From the NCBI GenBank assembly GCA_017429285.1, contig JAFRPF010000037.1:1-61263 (forward strand): a stretch of 61,263 nucleotides of DNA, written 5' to 3'. Below the pieces are notes generated by a model. The model was not told the DNA's origin. It made no database searches and saw nothing but the letters and a program-made list of their open reading frames with translations. Within the stretch, counting starts at the first letter, position 1, and the number at the start of each line of letters is the position of its first letter. This DNA comes from Bacilli bacterium (GTDB lineage Bacteria > Bacillota_I > Bacilli_A > RFN20 > CAG-826). Below are positions 58,301-61,263 of this stretch, piece after piece. Both the position numbers and the translations under genes were made by a program.

Positions 58301-58349
58301 TTTGGAGAAAAGAATAACCAGTTACAATATGTAAAGGTGCAAATTTCAT
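55311..58349 (-). CDS. dnaE: DNA polymerase III subunit alpha, DnaE type
   Basis: 1012 residues from the ATG at 58349 (MKFAPLHIVTGYSFLQ); a frame starting 18 codons earlier covers a terminator hairpin. The polymerase core shows GPGRGSAAGSLVAHLL, PDIDIDFMD with the catalytic Asp pair, and FNKSHSVVYA. An OB domain is at the C-terminus. The N-terminal PHP domain has lost most metal ligands: the HxH is LHIV and TDDH reads TDIG, so no proofreading by PHP is expected. No Shine-Dalgarno is visible and a TATACT box lies nine bases from the ATG. A PolC replicase would be encoded elsewhere. Confidence 0.95.
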   Translation of the reverse strand: MKFAPLHIVTGYSFLQSGLRMEDLGRIIKSHDYFGSGITDIGAMYGVPHFVKEMDSIKKPYLIGEEVIINGDHLSLFVISEEGYKNLIKINLENQLGDLTLSFLNEHKDGLIAVLETVRGAFKEKFDDNITSEFKKYLLEFAKIYQDNFYLGIEVTSKAGIVYANKIRKFADEYTYHTIAFPLIRYEKKEDAITVLMTNAIAQDEVINIKALSGQEYFMSVENYMKIYTKIEMENTVKVVSSSTFDFHKKRGEIIHYPVENAEQYLRDYCFNRLKELHLDDEKHIEKLSHELSIISQMGYNDYFLIVYDLVNYAKNHDILVGPGRGSAAGSLVAHLLNITEIDPLDYDLQFERFLNPYRKSMPDIDIDFMDIRRNDMVEYMKQRWGEDKVANIIAIQTIGAKQALRDVGRIYNYPTHHIDLLSKKLIEKDLSLRDSYRRLPDFRQLIDNDKYFLEIVSLARKIEGLPRQTGLHAAGVVIDNNALIESVPLTSTFSNLICQYEKDYLEEQGLLKMDLLSISNLTIVYDAIKLINYNHPGLNLDPYHIPFNEKEVFDLIRNNKTLGLFQIDTPVMRRSISMLHPSNFDDIVALLALGRPGPMKYIPSYAKRKEGKEKYSFISNDLKDILASTYGIIVYQEQINSIATKMAGFSLGEADNFRRAISKKDKDKILALEKTFIEGSIKNGYSEKDSKKTFADILEFAEYGFNKSHSVVYAMLACRMAYLKVHYPLEFYTALFGSSAASSDEKFNAYISEMNSLGVKMLPPHINYSKNNFVIKDGCLLFPLTGIKGITYTIYEKIEEERKANGPFKDFFDFCLRIFPKKLSDEQIDNLISSGAFDVFYPSRESMRMTIRSAMQYAELNYREDGQLSIGIDFVAPPRMNDTKDNPIENLNKEYEVIGAMLSNNPLTYQKDKLKNLGVKPINEGKELDTSLIAGIISSKKVITTKKGTSMAFIHLFDQSDDIEVTIFPELYKEKIHLISKNAIVVMKIKRQFSRNEEVNYIADEISEVNE

Positions 58350-58367
58350 ATCATAAATAGTATAAGA

Positions 58368-58405
58368 TAAATAAAAAGAAAAATGTACCCAAATTGGATA
58401 CATTT
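58368..58405 (-). terminator. Terminator after nrnA
   Basis: On the minus strand AAATGTATCC pairs with GGGTACATTT (one mismatch) and is followed by TTCTTTTT. It lies between nrnA and dnaE, so dnaE probably has its own promoter. Confidence 0.65.
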
Positions 58406-58423
58406 TATCGTTATTTTTACTAA

Positions 58424-59422
58424 TTAGAACAATTCGTCTAATGCCGCGATAAATTTTGGTAATTCATCGATGGTGTCGATTTTAGCACCGCTGGCTTGAG
58501 CGTGTCCGCCTCCACCAAACATTGCGGCCACACCGTTAATAGCTTTTTCTTTAGAACGGATAGATATTCTCCAACATGGTTCTTTTGGATTATCATCTTG
58601 AGTAATTGAACACCAGGCATTAATTCCTTCGATATTAGAGAAGAGATTAACATTTTCTTTACCACGTTCTGTAGTGATATTAAGTTCTTTTTGAATATTG
58701 CTATCAAGAACATAATAAGCCACACCTTTTTCTGATACATGGAAGTGGTTTAAAATGTAAGCGGTAACTTTTAAATCATCAATCTTCTTTAAATACATGT
58801 TTTGATAGATTTTAGATAGTTCGATATTAGATTTAATTAATTCACCGGCGATAGCAAAGGTATGAGCACTAGTGGAAGAATATTGGAATCTTCCAGAGTC
58901 ACCCACTAAAGCGATATAGAAATAACTAGCGGCATCTTTACTTAAGACATAGTTACCTTTCATATTTAATAAAGCGGAAACGACGATTTCACTAGCTGCT
59001 GCAGCCGCGGTGTTAACTATCGAGATATTACCCCAATGTTCGACATCTGGGTGATGGTCGATTTTAATTTTAAATTTGGCTTTTTTAAATCTTGGATCAG
59101 CGATTCTTTTTTCATTACCAACATCGACGATAATAGCTAAGAATGGTTCTTTGAACCAAGATTCTGGTAATTCATCCATAACTGGGAATAGACGTGGAGT
59201 AAAGGTGACATGGTTATCACCGACGACATGAACTTCTTTATTTGGGAAATTATCTTTTATCCAAGTCGCTAAACCCATTTGTGTGCCTAAAGCATCATAG
59301 TCCGGCATAAGATGACGGAAAACAACAATACGGTCATATCTTTTAATCGCGGATAAGACACGTCCGATATCTTTAATAAATGGTTTAGAAAATTCTTTGA
59401 TGATTGGATCAACTTTTTTCAT
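58424..59422 (-). CDS. nrnA: DHH/DHHA1 phosphoesterase, NrnA-like
   Basis: 332 residues. FRHLMPDYDALGTQ near 35-48 and DHHPD near 122 carry the DHH metal ligands; the DHHA1 domain ends with GGGGHAQASGA near 310. NrnA hydrolyses short oligoribonucleotides (nanoRNA) and pAp in Bacillus; c-di-AMP/pApA hydrolysis is possible for this family. The first motif has DYDA where many have DGDA. It lies between ackA and dnaE, as in many Bacilli. Confidence 0.88.
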   Translation of the reverse strand: MKKVDPIIKEFSKPFIKDIGRVLSAIKRYDRIVVFRHLMPDYDALGTQMGLATWIKDNFPNKEVHVVGDNHVTFTPRLFPVMDELPESWFKEPFLAIIVDVGNEKRIADPRFKKAKFKIKIDHHPDVEHWGNISIVNTAAAAASEIVVSALLNMKGNYVLSKDAASYFYIALVGDSGRFQYSSTSAHTFAIAGELIKSNIELSKIYQNMYLKKIDDLKVTAYILNHFHVSEKGVAYYVLDSNIQKELNITTERGKENVNLFSNIEGINAWCSITQDDNPKEPCWRISIRSKEKAINGVAAMFGGGGHAQASGAKIDTIDELPKFIAALDELF

Positions 59423-59436
59423 ATTATTTACCTATC

Positions 59437-60627
59437 TTATTTAATGCACATTTCGTAAGCATCACGAGCGATCATGACTTCTTCATCAGTAGGGATAACC
59501 GCTACTTTAATCTTGCTATCTTCTGTTGAAATCAAGCATTCTTTACCATGAATTGTGTAGTTTAATTCTTTATTGAGTTTTACACCGAGTGCTTCACCGA
59601 TTAATTCGGAGACTTCTTGTCTAGTTCTTGGTTCATTTTCACCGATACCTGCGGAGAAGATGATCAAATCACATCCACCTAAACGAACATAATATTGACC
59701 GATGAAATCAGCGATTCTTCTAACGAAGATTTTGTTCGCTAAAACACATCTTGGATCACCTTTATCAACACCCGCTAAAATATCGCGAGAATCGGATGAA
59801 CCGCCGACACCTAAGAAACCAGATTTTTTATTAAACATCTGATAGACTTCTTCCGCGGATTTACCAGTGACTTGCACAACATAGTTAAAGACACTTGGAT
59901 CCATATCACCAGTTCTAGTTCCCATCATGATGCCACCTAAAGGTGTTAAACCCATTGATGTGGCGACACATTTGCCGTCTTTAATCGCGGTGATAGAAGC
60001 ACCGGAACCGATATGACAAGAAATAATTCTTGGATGTTTAATACCTTCTAAATATTTTTTAGCTTCTTGAGATAAATATTTATGACTTGTGCCGTGAGCA
60101 CCGTATCTTCTAATGTCATATTTTTCAGTCAATTCATATGGAATGGCAAATGTATAATCTTCCTCTTCCATAGTTTGATGGAAAGCTGTATCAAATGTCG
60201 CAATCATTGGACAGTTTGGTAAAACTTCTTTAAATGCCTTATAGCATGTTAAGTGAGCAGCATTATGTAAAGGTGCTAGTGGGATTAAGGATCTAATCTT
60301 CTCTTCAGTGTCTTCATCAAACATCGCTGATTTAGAGAAATATTTACCACCTTGAACAATTCTATGTCCTGCCGCTTTAATTTCATCAAATGATTTGATA
60401 ATCCCTTTTTCTAAGAAAGCATTAACCACTGTTTTAGCGGCGTCTTCATGATTTCTAAAAGTGGGGAATGTTTGTTCTTTCTTACCATCATATTTAATTG
60501 TAAAAATACCATCCGCTAAACCGATTCTTTCACAGTTACCCGCGGCTAATACTTTTTCTTCTGGCATCTCATATAATTTAAATTTTAAAGAGGATGATCC
60601 AGAGTTAATTGTCATTACTTTTGCCAT
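59437..60627 (-). CDS. ackA: Acetate kinase
   Basis: 396 residues from the ATG at 60627 (MAKVMTINSGSSSLKFKLYE, with GAGGT upstream); a frame 20 codons longer starts in the promoter. FDTAFHQTM near 150, SCHIGSGASITAIK near 205-218 and SAGIGENEP near 330 are the standard motifs. It produces ATP from acetyl phosphate, indicating acetate fermentation. Confidence 0.96.
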   Translation of the reverse strand: MAKVMTINSGSSSLKFKLYEMPEEKVLAAGNCERIGLADGIFTIKYDGKKEQTFPTFRNHEDAAKTVVNAFLEKGIIKSFDEIKAAGHRIVQGGKYFSKSAMFDEDTEEKIRSLIPLAPLHNAAHLTCYKAFKEVLPNCPMIATFDTAFHQTMEEEDYTFAIPYELTEKYDIRRYGAHGTSHKYLSQEAKKYLEGIKHPRIISCHIGSGASITAIKDGKCVATSMGLTPLGGIMMGTRTGDMDPSVFNYVVQVTGKSAEEVYQMFNKKSGFLGVGGSSDSRDILAGVDKGDPRCVLANKIFVRRIADFIGQYYVRLGGCDLIIFSAGIGENEPRTRQEVSELIGEALGVKLNKELNYTIHGKECLISTEDSKIKVAVIPTDEEVMIARDAYEMCIK

Positions 60628-60652
60628 TATATTTACCTCGTTAATCTCTAAT

Positions 60653-60681
60653 ATTATATTTGAGTTTCTAAAAAGAGACAA
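60653..60681 (-). promoter_or_regulatory. ackA promoter overlapped by a palindrome
   Basis: Minus strand: -35 TTGTCT (60681-60676), 17-base spacer, -10 TATAAT (60658-60653). The palindrome CAATTTC-AA-GAAATTG (60679-60694) overlaps the -35 box and could be an operator. Confidence 0.7.
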
Positions 60682-60701
60682 TTTCAAGAAATTGATAAAA
60701 A

Positions 60702-60731
60702 TCTCATAAATTAAAAAAATGAGACTTTTTT
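60702..60731. terminator. Hairpin with T-tracts on both strands, upstream of ackA
   Basis: TCTCAT (60702-60707) pairs with ATGAGA (60719-60724); CTTTTTTC follows on plus and TTTTT on minus. It isolates ackA from transcription coming from the right. From here to 60850 the DNA is very AT-rich and shows no gene. Confidence 0.5.
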
Positions 60732-60847
60732 CATCACTATATTTATATAACCTATATTTAATTGATAAACATAAATGTTAATACAATATAAATATATGTG
60801 ATGGTTAATATAAGTCAAAAATTCTTATATAAAAACTATTTTCTATT

Positions 60848-60856
60848 TGCTATGAT
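60848..60856 (+). promoter_or_regulatory. Extended -10 promoter of the small hydrophobic peptide gene
   Basis: TGC-TATGAT (60848-60856), a TG-extended -10 like that of glgC; the predicted transcript starts near 60863, giving a ~70-base leader. Confidence 0.5.
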
Positions 60857-60887
60857 TTGACTGTCAAAGACAAGACGTTAAAACTCG

Positions 60888-60925
60888 GAACGGAAACCTC
60901 TCATCTATTTTTATAGAAAGGAGGT
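60888..60925 (+). promoter_or_regulatory. Leader hairpin sequestering a consensus Shine-Dalgarno
   Basis: ACCTC (60896-60900) pairs with GAGGT (60921-60925) and TCTAT (60904-60908) with ATAGA (60913-60917), around a TTTT loop. The right arm contains the end of AAAGGAGGT (60917-60925), a perfect Shine-Dalgarno eight bases from the ATG. The left arm overlaps a 16-base repeat (60888-60903) that recurs, inverted, at 61065-61080. Confidence 0.65.
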
Positions 60926-60933
60926 ATCCCGAT

Positions 60934-61023
60934 ATGAAGGATGAAACAAAAGAGTTTTTAAAACTTTTGCGTCTCACCTTGATTTGTCTTCTTTTGTGTC
61001 TAGTAGCGATGCTTCTAAGATAA
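60934..61023 (+). CDS. Small hydrophobic peptide, candidate type I toxin
   Basis: 29 residues: a charged N-terminus (MKDETKEFLKLLR), one membrane-length hydrophobic stretch at about 14-28 rich in Leu and Cys, and a final Arg. Start codon, consensus ribosome site and stop are clear. Length, single transmembrane segment, sequestered Shine-Dalgarno, long-range 5'-3' complementarity and a convergent small RNA overlapping its 3' end are the hallmarks of Fst-, TxpA- or Hok-like type I toxins. I do not recognise the peptide as any named family. A leader peptide or small membrane regulator is the main alternative. Confidence 0.6.
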   Translation: MKDETKEFLKLLRLTLICLLLCLVAMLLR

Positions 61024-61084
61024 AAAAAGAATCCCATTTTTTATCCAAACCATGAAAGTGAAAGTGAGAGGGATCCGTTCTTAT
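61021..61084 (-). ncRNA. Candidate antisense (antitoxin) RNA, about 64 bases
   Basis: A minus-strand promoter lies directly upstream: -35 TTGCTT (61118-61113), 16-base spacer, TGA-extended consensus -10 TATAAT (61096-61091). The predicted RNA starts near 61084, begins with GAACGGATCCCTCTCA, and ends where GGATCCC pairs with GGGATTC (61035-61029) before seven T at 61028-61022. It is fully complementary to the 3' region of the peptide mRNA, just past the stop codon, and converges with it. Confidence 0.55.
61065..61080. repeat. Inverted copy of the leader repeat at 60888-60903
   Basis: Plus strand TGAGAGGGATCCGTTC. Its reverse complement GAACGGATCCCTCTCA matches GAACGGAAACCTCTCA at 60888-60903 in 14 of 16 positions, so the ends of a transcript spanning both can pair as 7 + 7 base pairs around a 2x2 loop. 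Confidence 0.85.
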
Positions 61085-61125
61085 GGTTACATTATATCAA
61101 ACAATCAATCTGAAGCAAAACTTAT

Positions 61126-61190
61126 TTTGTATGCATACGCTATACAAATGAACGTGTGTATTGCGAATAAAAATAAAAAACATCTATAAT
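61126..61190 (+). promoter_or_regulatory. Dyad and promoter ahead of the last gene
   Basis: Dyad TTTGTAT-9-ATACAAA (61126-61148), with the self-complementary GTATGCATAC (61129-61138) inside, lies between two diverging promoters. The rightward promoter is TTGCGA (61161-61166), 18 bases, TATAAT (61185-61190). The 201-base stretch 61024-61224 holds otherwise only the antisense RNA. Confidence 0.5.
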
Positions 61191-61224
61191 ATTTTTGTTA
61201 TAAAGTTTCGGAGGAAACGATTTT

Positions 61225-61263
61225 ATGAGAATAAGAAATTCTTTAGCAATTCTTTGTTCGACC
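61225..61263 (+). CDS. Start of an exported or membrane protein (truncated by window edge)
   Basis: Thirteen codons, MRIRNSLAILCST, after GGAGGA (61210-61215) nine bases from the ATG and a good promoter. Two Arg followed by a hydrophobic stretch with Cys look like the beginning of a signal peptide. Identity cannot be judged. Confidence 0.5.
   Translation, partial: MRIRNSLAILCST

Noticed and set aside
60628-60687. 20-codon extension of acetate kinase
   Set aside because: It overlaps the promoter; GAGGT and the family N-terminus place the start at 60627.

Overview
The window is AT-rich, gene-dense bacterial chromosome. It reads with the standard stop set and Trp is encoded by TGG. The gene set points to a low-GC Bacillota lineage, most likely an anaerobic, host-associated member of the Bacilli near Erysipelotrichales/RF39/Acholeplasma (inference; no 16S rRNA is present). 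Supporting genes are AddAB, EzrA, the DnaB/DnaI primosome loader, RqcH, the ezrA-nifZ-thiI cluster, infC-rpmI-rplT with an L20 leader, and a rlmN-prpC-prkC-rsgA-rpe block ordered as in Bacillus. I saw no tRNA, rRNA, CRISPR array, prophage or insertion sequence.

Layout. 1-4.9 kb: end of addB, addA and an unknown helical protein. 4.9-6.6 kb (minus): a TGS/SAD-containing nucleoside kinase. 6.8-14.7 kb: PPi-dependent phosphofructokinase followed by atpI and the F1Fo ATP synthase operon, whose c subunit has the two-carboxylate Na+ motif. 14.7-18 kb: thioredoxin-like lipoprotein (minus), ppa-trmL, rqcH (minus). 18-27.5 kb: gmk-priA and a translation/signalling operon with a degenerate RsmB, RlmN, PrpC, a PrkC lacking its extracellular half, RsgA and Rpe. 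27.5-28.3 kb (minus): rpmB and a small membrane protein. 28.4-39.6 kb: glgC-glgD-glgA, leuS, coaX, an ECF S-component/M20 dipeptidase fusion, trmB, ytpR and pncB. 39.6-44.7 kb: rpsD with S4 leader (minus), then ezrA-nifZ-thiI. 44.7-48.9 kb (minus): infC-rpmI-rplT, thrS, pfkA. 49.2-51.3 kb: dnaB-dnaI behind a DnaA-box cluster. 51.3-60.6 kb (minus): ackA, nrnA, dnaE, polA and a mutM-coaE gene fusion. 60.8-61.2 kb: a compact convergent locus that looks like an undescribed type I toxin-antitoxin module, then the start of a secreted or membrane protein.

How the parts fit. Energy genes (PPi-PFK, ATP-PFK, soluble PPase, acetate kinase, a probably Na+-coupled ATP synthase, ADP-glucose-based glycogen synthesis) suggest a fermentative, PPi-using, glycogen-storing cell. 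Replication and repair genes (AddAB, PolA, DnaE, PriA, DnaB/DnaI, MutM) and translation genes fill the rest. Several genes are reduced or fused versions of Bacillus genes (RsmB, PrkC, RqcH, ThrRS without TGS, MutM-CoaE), and UGA is almost absent as a stop codon. Both fit a streamlining genome.

The most interesting items are the candidate type I toxin-antitoxin locus at 60.86-61.1 kb, the ECF/dipeptidase fusion, the two-carboxylate c-ring, the degenerate RsmB in the rsmB position, and the near loss of UGA stops.
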